Position numbers and translations under genes: made by a program
Shown here: positions 26,012 to 34,429 of the stretch, piece by piece
Position numbering within the stretch: the first letter of the stretch is position 1
Layout of the letters: every line of letters begins with the position of its first letter
NCBI GenBank assembly: GCA_963712995.1
Contig: CAVQKH010000026.1
Span: 496,001 to 560,000 of the forward strand
Direction: 5' to 3'
Source: GCA-003244245 sp963712995
Lineage (GTDB): Bacteria > Actinomycetota > Actinomycetes > Mycobacteriales > Pseudonocardiaceae
Length of the DNA: 64,000 nt
Notes under the pieces: model-generated
The model's input: the letters and a program-made list of their open reading frames with translations, nothing else
The model's database searches: none
What the model was told of the DNA's origin: nothing

Positions 26012-26282
26012 GGAACAAACAGTAGCGACCAGCTGGTTACCGCCCTGCTCACGTTCAGTTAGCTGCGGGCAAAATCATCGAGCCCAAGCTGGGCGACATG
26101 GCCGGCGCGAGCCTGGTAGCGGGGCAGGATCACCTGACATGATCAACAATATCACCCCTGGCATCCTGGTGATAGCAGGGTTGCGTCATGTGTTTGCGCC
26201 ACCACGTCCGGCGGAGTAATCGAGACTCTGAGCGACAAATATGCGCGAGTAAGTGACATTTAGTACCACATACGGGTGACCG

Positions 26283-26341
26283 TTGACCGACTCATTGTGA
26301 ACTGACTATGATCCAGCTCACAGCTAGACAGACCTGTCTGT
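26283..26341 (+). promoter_or_regulatory. Promoter plus palindromic operator of the MetE-like gene
   Basis: TTGACC (26283-26288) and TATGAT (26307-26312) with an 18-base spacer form a strong sigma-70-like promoter. About 16 bases past the -10, ACAGAC-CT-GTCTGT (26328-26341) is a perfect palindrome over the expected start of transcription, as in TetR/GntR-type repressor sites. The leader to the ATG at 26483 is about 160 bases. The gap 26012-26482 holds no gene. Confidence 0.6.
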
Positions 26342-26380
26342 GCCTGCCTTCGTCGGTCCTCAAACTGATCAGCGGGCACC

Positions 26381-26419
26381 CTCGTGGAACGATTTTTTCG
26401 ACAGGAAGGAGTCCACGAG
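26381..26419 (+). promoter_or_regulatory. Stem-loop in the MetE-like gene leader
   Basis: CTCGTGGA (26381-26388) pairs with TCCACGAG (26412-26419), enclosing a 23-base loop with a T6 run and GGAAGGAG. It might act as an attenuator or protein site. I found no SAM or cobalamin riboswitch signature. Confidence 0.35.
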
Positions 26420-26482
26420 CAACGTCATCACCGGTCCGCCTACTCATCCTCTAGAGCCTATTAATTCATCAGAGAGGACATC

Positions 26483-27655
26483 ATGACCGATTACGATCCG
26501 AGAACGGCCACCGGAATTCCCACCGAGCCTGTCGGCTCGCTGCCTCGTACAAAAAAATTGCAGGACGCTTACGCTGCCTACGACGCGGGAACAATCGATC
26601 TCGCCGCACTGGAAGCCGAACAAGAAATCGCCGTTAAAGACTCGATCGAGCAGCTCGAGGCGACCGGATCACCCATCATCTCCGACGGCGAGCAGCGTTG
26701 GTCGAGCTTCGCCACCTACCCGATCACCGACACCCTGAACGGCACCGGCCTCGCTGAGAACCTCGGGCCGGGCGGTCAGTTCTTCGCGATCTTTGCCGAC
26801 GGCCACGGACGGCAGCTGCCGCGCCTCACCGGTGGGCCTCTGCGGTACAAGTACTACGCGGCCGACGCGCTGAGAAAATCCATCCAGCACGCGAACGTGC
26901 CCATGAAGCAGGCCGTGATCGCGCCTTCCATGCTGGCTCTGCTCTACCCGCTGCACGATGAGGTACCCGGCTACTCGCGGGAGGCATTCGAGGAAGACAT
27001 CGTCAACGAATGCGTGAAGGACATCCGCGAAGCCTTCGCGGCCGGCGCAGCCAGAGTCTCCGTCGACTTCACCGAAGGCCGGCTGGCCACCAGGGAAGAT
27101 CCACGCAACCCGTGGACCGGCGCCGGCCTGCTTCCGCACTTCATCGAGCTGAACAACCGCGTGATGGCGAATTTCACCGCCGAAGAGCGGCAGCGGATCG
27201 GCATTCACACCTGTCCGGGTGGGGACCGCGACTCGGTCCACAGCGCGGACGTGCCCTACAACAACCTGCTGCCGAGCATGTTCCAGATCAACGCCGGCTA
27301 CTTCCTCATCCAGCTGGCGAGCGAGCGTGACAAGGACCCCGTGTACCAGTCCATCGCGGCGAACCTGCAGGATGACGCGGACGGCGTCGCCCAGATGGCC
27401 TACATCGGGACATGCGTGACGCAGAGTCCACGGCCGGAGAGCGCTGAGGAGATCTGCGATCAGCTGATCAGGGCAGCCAACTTCATCGACAGGCAGCGCA
27501 TCGGCTCCACCGACGACTGCGGCTTCTCACCCTTCAGCATCGACGAGAAGCCTAACCACGGTTCACCCGATTACGCTCGCGAGATCGCGTTCCAGAAGAT
27601 CAAGAACCGGGTCGAGGGAACGAAGATGGCCGCCGAGAAACTGGGCGTCAGCTGA
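26483..27655 (+). CDS. Cobalamin-independent methionine synthase-like protein (MetE C-terminal family)
   Basis: 390 residues from ATG 26483 with AGAGAGGA upstream. PTEPVGSLPRTKKLQDAYAAYDAG is the start of the short MetE-like (YxjG/core-MetE type) proteins, which have only the catalytic barrel. The zinc motif is IGIHTCPGGDRDSVHSADVPY (His about 242, Cys about 244); the distal Cys is expected in the C-terminal DDCGFSPF (residues near 350). Full MetE is about 750 residues, so the folate/N-terminal half is absent; the methyl donor may differ (for example methylcobalamin protein or another methylated compound). Strong own promoter and terminator make it a single-gene unit. Confidence 0.85.
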   Translation: MTDYDPRTATGIPTEPVGSLPRTKKLQDAYAAYDAGTIDLAALEAEQEIAVKDSIEQLEATGSPIISDGEQRWSSFATYPITDTLNGTGLAENLGPGGQFFAIFADGHGRQLPRLTGGPLRYKYYAADALRKSIQHANVPMKQAVIAPSMLALLYPLHDEVPGYSREAFEEDIVNECVKDIREAFAAGAARVSVDFTEGRLATREDPRNPWTGAGLLPHFIELNNRVMANFTAEERQRIGIHTCPGGDRDSVHSADVPYNNLLPSMFQINAGYFLIQLASERDKDPVYQSIAANLQDDADGVAQMAYIGTCVTQSPRPESAEEICDQLIRAANFIDRQRIGSTDDCGFSPFSIDEKPNHGSPDYAREIAFQKIKNRVEGTKMAAEKLGVS

Positions 27656-27669
27656 GCTAGCCGCACAAC

Positions 27670-27706
27670 GAACGGGCCTGGTCGCCCGCCGCGACCGGGC
27701 CCGTTC
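27670..27706 (+). terminator. Terminator of the MetE-like gene
   Basis: GAACGGGCCTGGTCG (27670-27684) pairs with CGACCGGGCCCGTTC (27692-27706) over 15 positions, one of them a G-U pair, with a 7-base loop. It follows the stop by 15 bases. Confidence 0.85.
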
Positions 27707-27740
27707 CTGTCATCCTGCCGCGTTCTGGGGACTAACTGCA

Positions 27741-28409
27741 CTAATTCGGGGCCAGATTAGTGCATTCTGTCCCCGAAATGCGGTCTGTGCTGCGCGCCAG
27801 GGCGTGCTCGACCAGGGTGACGAGCCGCTGGGAGACCGACAGGTCGACCTCTCTGGGATGGGCCAGCAGCTCGTTCGCTTGCGCAAGATCGTCTGCGCGC
27901 ATGCCGACCCCCCAGTCCTCGATGGTCAGGACGGTCGCGCCGGACGCCCGAAGGTGGCGCCGGGTACGCATGGTGACATGGGCCTCCGGGGGCGAGAACC
28001 GCACCGCGTTCTCGGTCAGTTCGGCGAGCACATGGGTGAGGTCGGTGACCGTGTGGCCAAGCACCGCCAGACCTTCGTCGACAGAGAAGATCACTCGATC
28101 CAGGTCCTCGGTCTCGGCGATCGCGGCGCGCACGACGTCGATCAGCGCGACGGGCTCCCGCCAGATCCGGGGCGCTTCCTCACCGGAGAGTACGAGCAGG
28201 CTCTCCGCGTTGCGCCGGATGCGGGTGGCCAGGTGATCCAAGCGGAACAGCTCGCCCAGCGCGTCGGGATCGCTCTCCTTCTCCTCGCGCTGGTTGATGA
28301 TGTCCAACTGCCGGTAGAGCATGCTCTGGTTGCGCCGGGCCAGATTGACCAGTAGCTCGGAGGTGACTTGCGTAAAACGTTGTTGTTGAGCTCGGGAGGC
28401 CCAGAGCAC
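27741..28409 (-). pseudogene. Sensor histidine kinase fragment (HATPase region)
   Basis: The frame holds VNLARRNQSMLYRQLDIINQREEKESDPDALGELFRLDHLATRIRRNAESLLVLSG, the dimerisation region of actinobacterial nitrate/sulfate-type sensor kinases, then HVLAELTENAVRFSPPEAHV (N box) and TIEDWGVGMRADDLAQANELLAHP (G1 box). The N-terminal sensor and HAMP parts are missing, and after VDLSVSQRL the expected GLFVVGRLAARHGI is replaced by an unrelated tail. So both ends are lost. The fragment begins about 60 bases from the tRNA-Sec gene, on the other strand, and ends near the terminator at 27706. Confidence 0.7.
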
Positions 28410-28470
28410 CTCCAGGCTTCCGGAGAGTGGGGCGGGGGTTGGCTGTGGGCAGGTCCTAAGATCTTGCGGC

Positions 28471-28566
28471 GGAGGCGTTTGGGTGCCTGGTGGCCCCCGC
28501 GGTCTTCAACACCGACGTGGTCGAGTAACTCGACCAGGCGGGTTCGATTCCCGTCCGCCTCCGCCA
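28471..28566 (+). tRNA. selC: tRNA-Sec (anticodon TCA)
   Basis: A 96-base gene with encoded CCA. The 5' end GGAGGCG pairs with the 3' CGCCTCC before GCCA. It has the long extra arm (GACGTGGTCGAGTAACTCGACCAGGC region), the GGTTCGATTCC T-loop, and the loop CTTCAAC with anticodon TCA. The extended acceptor and variable arm are diagnostic for selenocysteine tRNA. selA and selB lie just downstream, giving a complete charging and elongation set apart from selD. Confidence 0.95.
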
Positions 28567-28850
28567 ACCGCAAACGCAGCCGTTCAGCACCGTAGCCGCC
28601 GAGCGTCGATCACACGAAGAAGGTGTTTCGGCACCGATCGCAGTGGCGATCTCGCGGTAATATACGGTCGTATCAGATCCCCCGGTACACCGCTGCGCTA
28701 GAAAAACCCCTTGGTGTCATAGGGTGAGTGTGTCGTGCGGAGGTCATCTTCGCGTCGCCGGCCCGCCGCAAACGGATGATCTTGGGCTTGGCTTGAGCAT
28801 GCTTGAGCGTGACTGTACCGGGCCGATACCGCAGCGTAGGATCTCGCGCT

Positions 28851-29180
28851 GTGCCAGAGTCCGATAACAATCTTGAAAGCCGCGTGGCCCTGCTCGAGCG
28901 GGAGATGGTCCAGCTTCGCGAGCAGGTAGCGCTCACTAGTTCCGAAGCTGCCGCTGCCCGCGTGCTGGCGGCTGGTGCCGACCGTGACGTGTCGGAGGTC
29001 CGGGCAGAGCTACGCGCCCACACCCAGACTCTCAATGCACTGCGGGAGACCCAGCTGGAACTGGACCGGAAGGTCACCGGGCTGGACCAGAAAGTCACCC
29101 AGGGTTTTGGCACGCTGGCTACCGGGATGGCACAGATCACGGCACTGCTGACGCCGAAGGCAGGTTCGGGGCAGAGCTGA
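28851..29180 (+). CDS. Coiled-coil hypothetical protein
   Basis: 109 residues from GTG 28851. LESRVALLEREMVQLREQVALTSSEAAAARVL and VRAELRAHTQTLNALRETQLELDRKVTGLDQKVTQGFGTL have heptad spacing of Leu/Val, so nearly the whole chain should be a coiled coil. No family can be named. It lies between tRNA-Sec and selA, in the same direction, 27 bases before the selA start; a role in selenocysteine metabolism is not implied by the sequence. Confidence 0.55.
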   Translation: MPESDNNLESRVALLEREMVQLREQVALTSSEAAAARVLAAGADRDVSEVRAELRAHTQTLNALRETQLELDRKVTGLDQKVTQGFGTLATGMAQITALLTPKAGSGQS

Positions 29181-29207
29181 GGCTCGCAGGGAGCTACCGT
29201 GCGGGTC

Positions 29208-30497
29208 ATGGATGTCCGCCGGCAGGTTCCGCGCACCGATGCCGTGCTGGCCGACCCGGCTGTGGCGGCCGCGGCACAGCGGCTGGGACATCGGCAGGTC
29301 AAGCAGGCGGTCGCCGCGGCGCAGCAGCGGGTGCGCGAGGGCAGCGTGCCGCCCAGCGGTGTCGTCGCGGACGTGCTGGCCACCTTGCCGCAGACCACCA
29401 CCTCCCTGCACCCGGTACTCAACGCCACCGGGGTGCTGCTGCACACCAATCTGGGCCGGGCGCCGCTGTCCGCGGCGGCCCTCGAGGCACTGGGAATCGC
29501 CGCCGGGACCACCGACGTGGAGCTCGACCTGACCACTGGTGGGCGGGGCCGGCGGGGGGCCGGGGCGCTGGCCGCGCTGGCCGAGGCGGTGCCGACGGCC
29601 AGCGCGGTGCACGTGGTGAACAACGGCGCCGCGGCGCTGGTGCTGGCCGCGACCGCGCTCGCGGGCGGCCGCGAGATCGTGCTGGCCCGCGGCGAGATGG
29701 TGGAGATCGGCGACGGGTTCCGCATCCCTGAGCTGCTGGAATCCACCACTGCCCGGTTGCGTGAGGTCGGCACCACCAACCGGGTTCAGCGCGAGGACTA
29801 CGCCAGGGTGATCGGACCACAGACCGGATTCGTCCTCAAGGTGCACCCCTCGAATTTCCGCATCACCGGGTTCACCTCCTCGGTGCCGATTACCGAACTG
29901 ACCGGGCTGGGCGTCCCGGTGATCGCCGACATCGGTTCGGGGCTGCTCGCACCGCACCCCGCGCTGCCCGCCGAGCCCGACGCCGCCACCACCTTGGCCC
30001 AGGGCGCTGACCTGGTCACCGCCAGCGGTGACAAGCTGCTCGGAGGCCCGCAGGCCGGCCTGCTGCTCGGGTCCGCCGAGCTGGTGACGGCCTTGCGACG
30101 GCACCCGCTGGCCCGGGCGCTGCGGGTGGACAAGCTCACTCTGGCCGCGCTGGAGGCCACCCTGCGGGGGCCGCTGACCCCTACCGTCCAGGCGCTGAAC
30201 GCCGACCCCGCCGAGCTGCACCGGCGAGCGACCGCGATCGCGACGGCGCTGGTCGCACGCGGCCTGGACGCGACGGCAGTGACGTCGCAGGCCACCGTGG
30301 GAGGTGGTGGCGCGCCGGGAGTGACTCTGGCCAGTGCCGCGGTCAGCCTGCCGGAGGGCTACGCCGCGCTGCTGCGGGCCGGGAGCCCCCCGGTGCTCGG
30401 TCACCTCGAACGGGGTCGTTGCCTGCTGGACCTGCGTGCGTTGCCCGCCGAGCACGACGCCACGGTGCGTGACGCGGTACTGGCATGCACGTCGTAG
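29208..30497 (+). CDS. selA: L-seryl-tRNA(Sec) selenium transferase
   Basis: 429 residues from ATG 29208 (GTG 29199 possible). SelA converts Ser-tRNA(Sec) to Sec-tRNA(Sec) with selenophosphate and PLP. Visible marks are the N-terminal tRNA-binding region (RTDAVLADPAVAAAAQRLGH), LHPVLNATGVLLHTNLGRAPLS, VHVVNNGAAALVLAATALAGG, GFRIPELLE and the PLP lysine in TASGDKLLGGPQAGLLLG (Lys about 276). The length is close to the family norm. It overlaps selB by 13 bases and follows tRNA-Sec, so the locus is a compact selenocysteine operon. Confidence 0.95.
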   Translation: MDVRRQVPRTDAVLADPAVAAAAQRLGHRQVKQAVAAAQQRVREGSVPPSGVVADVLATLPQTTTSLHPVLNATGVLLHTNLGRAPLSAAALEALGIAAGTTDVELDLTTGGRGRRGAGALAALAEAVPTASAVHVVNNGAAALVLAATALAGGREIVLARGEMVEIGDGFRIPELLESTTARLREVGTTNRVQREDYARVIGPQTGFVLKVHPSNFRITGFTSSVPITELTGLGVPVIADIGSGLLAPHPALPAEPDAATTLAQGADLVTASGDKLLGGPQAGLLLGSAELVTALRRHPLARALRVDKLTLAALEATLRGPLTPTVQALNADPAELHRRATAIATALVARGLDATAVTSQATVGGGGAPGVTLASAAVSLPEGYAALLRAGSPPVLGHLERGRCLLDLRALPAEHDATVRDAVLACTS

Positions 30498-32296
30498 CCA
30501 CCGCAGGCCATGTCGATCACGGCAAGTCGACACTGGTCCGTGCGTTGACCGGGATGGAGCCCGACCGGTGGGCGGAGGAGCGCCGCCGGGGCATGACCAT
30601 CGATCTGGGATTCGCCTGGACGACACTGCCTACTGGGGCGACGGTGGCCTTCGTCGATGTGCCCGGTCACGAGCGGTTCGTTCCGAACATGCTCGCCGGG
30701 ATCGGCCCGGTGCCCGCGGTGATGTTCGTGGTTGCGGCCGACGAGGGCTGGATGCCGCAGTCAGCGGAACACCTGGAGGCGCTGCATGCGCTGAACGTCC
30801 GGCACGGCCTGCTCGCGGTGACCCGCAGCGATCTGATGGATCCGGAGCTGGCCCGCGATGAGGCGCTGGAGTATCTGACGGCCTCGACGTTGGGCCGGCT
30901 CCCTGCGGTCTGCGTCTCGGGGGCCACCGGGGCAGGGCTGGACGAGCTGCGCACCGCGTTGAGCGAACTGGTCACCACCCTGCCCGCGCCGGACCTCGAC
31001 GCCGACGTCCGGCTGTGGGTGGATCGGGCGTTCACCATCCGCGGCGCGGGAACCGTGGTCACCGGCACCCTGGTTGCCGGGACGCTGCGCGCCGGCGACG
31101 AGTTGGAGCTGGCGCCCGGCGGGCGGCGGGTGGTGATCCGGGGATTGCAGTCGCTGGGCGCCGTCGCCGAGTCCGTGGCCGCGGTGGGCCGGGTGGCGGT
31201 GAACCTGCGCGGAGTGCCCCGCGAAGCCATCCACCGCGGCGCCACCCTGCTCACTCCCGGAGCCTTCCTCACCACCCGCACCATCGACGTCCGCCTGTCC
31301 GTCTCCTCCCGGCATGGAGACATATCGGGGCGAACGAGCCCTGCTGAACCCCGATATGCCTCCATGTCGGGGCGCTCGGTGGTGGTGCTGCACGTGGGTA
31401 CGGCGGCCGTACCCGCACGGGTGCGGCCGCTCGGGAAGGACACCGTCCGGCTGAGCTTGGCGCAGGGGCTGCCGTTGCGGATCGGGGACCGTGCGTTGCT
31501 GCGCGATCCCGGCACCCGGCGCATCCCCGCCGGGGTCACCGTGCTGGACGTGCGCCCACCGGTACTGCGCCGCCGCGGTGCGGCCGCTGCCCGCGCCACC
31601 GAACTGGCCACGATGGAGGGCACCCCGGATGGGGCGGCCGAGTTGCGCCGCCGCGGGCTGGTGCAGCGTGACGAGCTGATCGCCATGGGGGCAGCGGAGC
31701 CCGCCGGGGTGCCGCAAGCGAACGGCTGGCTGGTCGATCCGACGGTGCTGGCCCAGCGGGCCGAGCAGCTCGCCGCCGCCGTGGCCGGCTACGCCACCGC
31801 GAACCCGCTGGAACCGGGGATGCCATGGGAAACCGCCCGGCAGGTCACCGGGATGCCCGACGCGCGGCTGGTGGAGTTGCTGGTAGGCGTCGGTGGGCTG
31901 ATGGTCACCGAGGGACGGGTACACGCGGCAGGGCCGGCCACCGGGCTGCCCGAGGCCCTTCGCGGCGCGATCGCTGAACTGCGTGCCGAGCTCGCTCGAC
32001 GACCCTTCGCCGCACCGGAGGCGAATCGGCTCGCCGAGCTCGGGCTGGGCGCCAAGCAGCTCGCCGCCGCGGTACGGGCCGGCCAGCTACTCAAGATCGC
32101 CGACGGGATCTACCTCGCCCCCGGCGCGGAGCACGACGCGCTGGCACGCCTGCGGGAGCTGCCCAGCCCGTTCACCCTCAGCCAAGCCAGGCAGGCTCTG
32201 GACACCACGCGCCGCGTCGCCGTCCCGATCATGGAGCTGCTGGCCCGCCGCGGGATGAGCCACCAGCTCCCCGACGGCACCCACGAACTCGCCTAG
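30485..32296 (+). CDS. selB: Selenocysteine-specific elongation factor SelB
   Basis: 603 residues from ATG 30485. The GTPase domain shows TAGHVDHGKSTL (G1, residues 6-17), GMTIDLGFAW (G2), DVPGHERFVPNML (G3) and TRSDLMD (G4 variant). Two beta-barrel domains follow (RLWVDRAFTIRGAGTVVTGTL, RRVVIRGLQSLG), then C-terminal winged helices that bind SECIS RNA (FAAPEANRLAELGLGAKQLAAAVRAG, FTLSQARQALDTTRRVAVPIMELLARRGM). About 21 residues after DVRLSVSS are encoded by a palindromic insertion (31313-31366). It delivers Sec-tRNA to UGA codons. No selenoprotein gene is evident within the window. Confidence 0.95.
   Translation: MHVVATAGHVDHGKSTLVRALTGMEPDRWAEERRRGMTIDLGFAWTTLPTGATVAFVDVPGHERFVPNMLAGIGPVPAVMFVVAADEGWMPQSAEHLEALHALNVRHGLLAVTRSDLMDPELARDEALEYLTASTLGRLPAVCVSGATGAGLDELRTALSELVTTLPAPDLDADVRLWVDRAFTIRGAGTVVTGTLVAGTLRAGDELELAPGGRRVVIRGLQSLGAVAESVAAVGRVAVNLRGVPREAIHRGATLLTPGAFLTTRTIDVRLSVSSRHGDISGRTSPAEPRYASMSGRSVVVLHVGTAAVPARVRPLGKDTVRLSLAQGLPLRIGDRALLRDPGTRRIPAGVTVLDVRPPVLRRRGAAAARATELATMEGTPDGAAELRRRGLVQRDELIAMGAAEPAGVPQANGWLVDPTVLAQRAEQLAAAVAGYATANPLEPGMPWETARQVTGMPDARLVELLVGVGGLMVTEGRVHAAGPATGLPEALRGAIAELRAELARRPFAAPEANRLAELGLGAKQLAAAVRAGQLLKIADGIYLAPGAEHDALARLRELPSPFTLSQARQALDTTRRVAVPIMELLARRGMSHQLPDGTHELA
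31313..31366. repeat. Palindromic element inserted in selB
   Basis: CATGGAGACATATCGGGG (31313-31330) and CCCCGATATGCCTCCATG (31349-31366) are inverted copies with one mismatch and an 18-base loop. It is in frame and adds residues absent from the SelB proteins I recall, in the loop between DVRLSV and SGRSVVVLH. A partly similar CCCGATATGTCTACGG occurs at 42958-42973. Confidence 0.8.
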
Positions 32297-32404
32297 CAGA
32301 TCCGGCAACCACTCTGTGTCTGCGTGTCTGCGCGTTGCGTTTAGGTAGGGCCGTTTCGGGGAAAGATGACCTTTTAGGGTAAACACAAACGGCGGGATCG
32401 GGAG

Positions 32405-32917
32405 ATGAGCATGGTCGACGAGCTGGCTACGCTGGCTGAGCTGCGCGAAAAGGGGCACGTCTCCCCCGCCGAGTACGATGAGGCCAAACAACAGCTGCTC
32501 CAGGCATCGCGGGTGCCGGTGGAGGCTGCCCACGGTGGCACCGATGCACCCGATGGCGCGTATCTGCTCTATCGCCTGCTCTCGTCATGGTTGAGACGGG
32601 CGGCCGTGGTTATGGCGGTCATCGCCCTGCTGTTCGGCTTGGTCGCGGGCTGGTCGGGGCTGCACTATCTCGACCTGCACGCGCAGGCGGCAGAGATCAA
32701 GGACGCGGCCATCGCCAGGGGGTTCGGCGTCCGCATCCCCGATCCCCGCCCGACGATCGACCGCGCGGTCCTGGAAGCCAGGGCCACCGCCTACGGGGTG
32801 CTCACCGCCATGACGGGACTCACCGCCCTCGGTACCATGATCGGCGCGCTCCTGCTGCGTCCACCCCGCCGTCCTCAGGTCGCCGGCACTAGATCTGAGC
32901 ACCACACCCTGGAGTAA
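32405..32917 (+). CDS. SHOCT domain membrane protein
   Basis: 170 residues from ATG 32405. Here the short SHOCT-like motif (LATLAELREKGHVSPAEYDEAKQQLL, residues 6-31) is at the N-terminus, followed by two membrane helices (VVMAVIALLFGLVAGW, about 68-83, and AYGVLTAMTGLTALGTMIGALLL, about 127-149) and a short tail. SHOCT motifs occur in many oligomeric membrane proteins; the function is unknown. The gene is alone between selB and a convergent antiporter gene. Confidence 0.7.
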   Translation: MSMVDELATLAELREKGHVSPAEYDEAKQQLLQASRVPVEAAHGGTDAPDGAYLLYRLLSSWLRRAAVVMAVIALLFGLVAGWSGLHYLDLHAQAAEIKDAAIARGFGVRIPDPRPTIDRAVLEARATAYGVLTAMTGLTALGTMIGALLLRPPRRPQVAGTRSEHHTLE

Positions 32918-32977
32918 CGCACGAGGTCGGTGAGTTCGAGTACGAGCTTGCCCCGCACGCCCCCGTCAGCAGGGCGG

Positions 32978-34330
32978 TCAGGTCGATCTGGGAACGCTCG
33001 GGTAGTCGGCGGCGGCCAGGTCGGCACCGGGCGCTGTCATCGCATCCTGCACCACCCGCCAGGTGGCACCCCAGCGCCGGATGAACTGACCGAGAGCCAG
33101 CAACCCGTACAGCACCGACATCGCGATGATCACAAAACGGTTGGCCTCGGTGGACAGCGTGATGCTGGCCAGGAACTGAACCGAGAACAGCACGAGCAGC
33201 GTGACCGCACCGGAGACCGTCAGGCCGAGGTTGATCAGGATGCTCACCGCGAACAACGACTGCGCCGCAGTGATCAGCAGTTCCAAGCGCTGGTGGGTGT
33301 CGATCGGCAGCCCATCGGTGGTGCTCGCCGACAGAGCGAACACGATCGGGATCGTCCCGACCAGCAGCGTCCACTGGTTGACCTTGCTGGAGAGCAGCGT
33401 GCCCAGCGAGTGCGAGGCCTTGAGCCGCAGCGCGTACATGCAGGCCACGATCAGCTCGGGGGACTCGCTGGCCAGCGGCGCCACCCATTGCACCAGTAGG
33501 AACTGGTCGACACCGAGCTGCCCTCCGGTGGCGACCAGCTCCTGCGCGAAGTGCTCGGCGGTGGCCAGGATGAACAGCCCTCCGAGGGCGAACATGGAGA
33601 GCACGAGTCCGCGACGGCGCTTACGTGGCTTGCGACCCACCCAATGGGACACCCCAACCAGGTCCGGATGTTCAGCTGGCAGCTTGGACAGCCGCCAGCC
33701 GTAGCAGGCGAAGATCGCGACGAACACCGCGGCGTCCACCAGGGTGAGCGTGGTGCGCAACGGCAGGGTCAACGAGTACAGGGTGGCGATGCCGAGGAAC
33801 ACCACCTCTGCCGACATCGTCCGCGCCAGCGTGACCCGGCCCGGATGCGTGGACGGGGTGTCGTGGCCGCCGGCACGCCGCTGGCGCAGCGCCGCGAAGC
33901 TGGCCACCAGCAGCACCAGCGGCCAGCCGACGCCGACCAGCAAGCGGTTCGCGCCGGTCATGTTCGCCAGCGCCAGCGAGCACGGGTTCGCACCGCCCGG
34001 CCCGACCACGCAGGCCCCTTGCGCGTCGTAGACCTGGCCGGCCTGGTAGGAGAACACGAAGTCAACGGCATACTCGGGCAGCACGGCGAGCAGCGCCAGC
34101 AGGGCGATCGCAAGCCCGGCGCTGATGTCCACCTGCGCGGCCTCAGCGGCCCAGGACAGCACGAATGCCGCACCGACGATCGCGACGCCGAAGACCAGTG
34201 CGGCCAGCGGCGCAGCCAACTCGGGATGCGGCCAGCCCAGGTAGGCTGCGGCGCCGAGGTAAGTACCAGGCAGTGCGGCGGCCACTGCGATCGGGAACTG
34301 GACAGGGAATCTGCGCTGTTCGTCAGCCAC
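32978..34330 (-). CDS. Sodium/calcium exchanger-like cation antiporter (CaCA superfamily)
   Basis: 450 residues from GTG 34330, with about 11 membrane helices. Two alpha-repeat-like segments are visible: ALLAVLPEYAVDFVFSYQAG in the first half and LVQWVAPLASESPELIVACMYALR (with a conserved PLASESPELI) in the second, the ion-binding parts of CaCA proteins. A basic loop (WVGRKPRKRRRG) separates the halves. Probably exports Ca2+ or another cation against H+ or Na+. Convergent with the SHOCT gene; the MMPL gene lies upstream on the same strand. Confidence 0.75.
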   Translation of the reverse strand: MADEQRRFPVQFPIAVAAALPGTYLGAAAYLGWPHPELAAPLAALVFGVAIVGAAFVLSWAAEAAQVDISAGLAIALLALLAVLPEYAVDFVFSYQAGQVYDAQGACVVGPGGANPCSLALANMTGANRLLVGVGWPLVLLVASFAALRQRRAGGHDTPSTHPGRVTLARTMSAEVVFLGIATLYSLTLPLRTTLTLVDAAVFVAIFACYGWRLSKLPAEHPDLVGVSHWVGRKPRKRRRGLVLSMFALGGLFILATAEHFAQELVATGGQLGVDQFLLVQWVAPLASESPELIVACMYALRLKASHSLGTLLSSKVNQWTLLVGTIPIVFALSASTTDGLPIDTHQRLELLITAAQSLFAVSILINLGLTVSGAVTLLVLFSVQFLASITLSTEANRFVIIAMSVLYGLLALGQFIRRWGATWRVVQDAMTAPGADLAAADYPSVPRST

Positions 34331-34429
34331 CGTCGCCTCTTTCAGCCGCGGTCCCCCGCCGGCGTCCGGCCGCCACAACCTGCATACCCTGCGGCGGAGC
34401 CGGGCAATCCTGCGCGATGCGACGAGGTC

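Noticed and set aside
25815..26219. Plus-strand open frame of 134 codons
   Set aside because: Composition is irregular, Ser/Arg-rich without domain, and it is antisense to the better supported small membrane protein.
26312..26482. Riboswitch (SAM or cobalamin) before the MetE-like gene
   Set aside because: I found neither the cobalamin box nor an S-box core; only one stem-loop is evident, so it is listed merely as a structured leader.
28471..28566. tRNA-Sec as attachment site of an integrated element
   Set aside because: No duplicate of the tRNA 3' end was noticed nearby and no integrase is present; only a kinase gene fragment adjoins.
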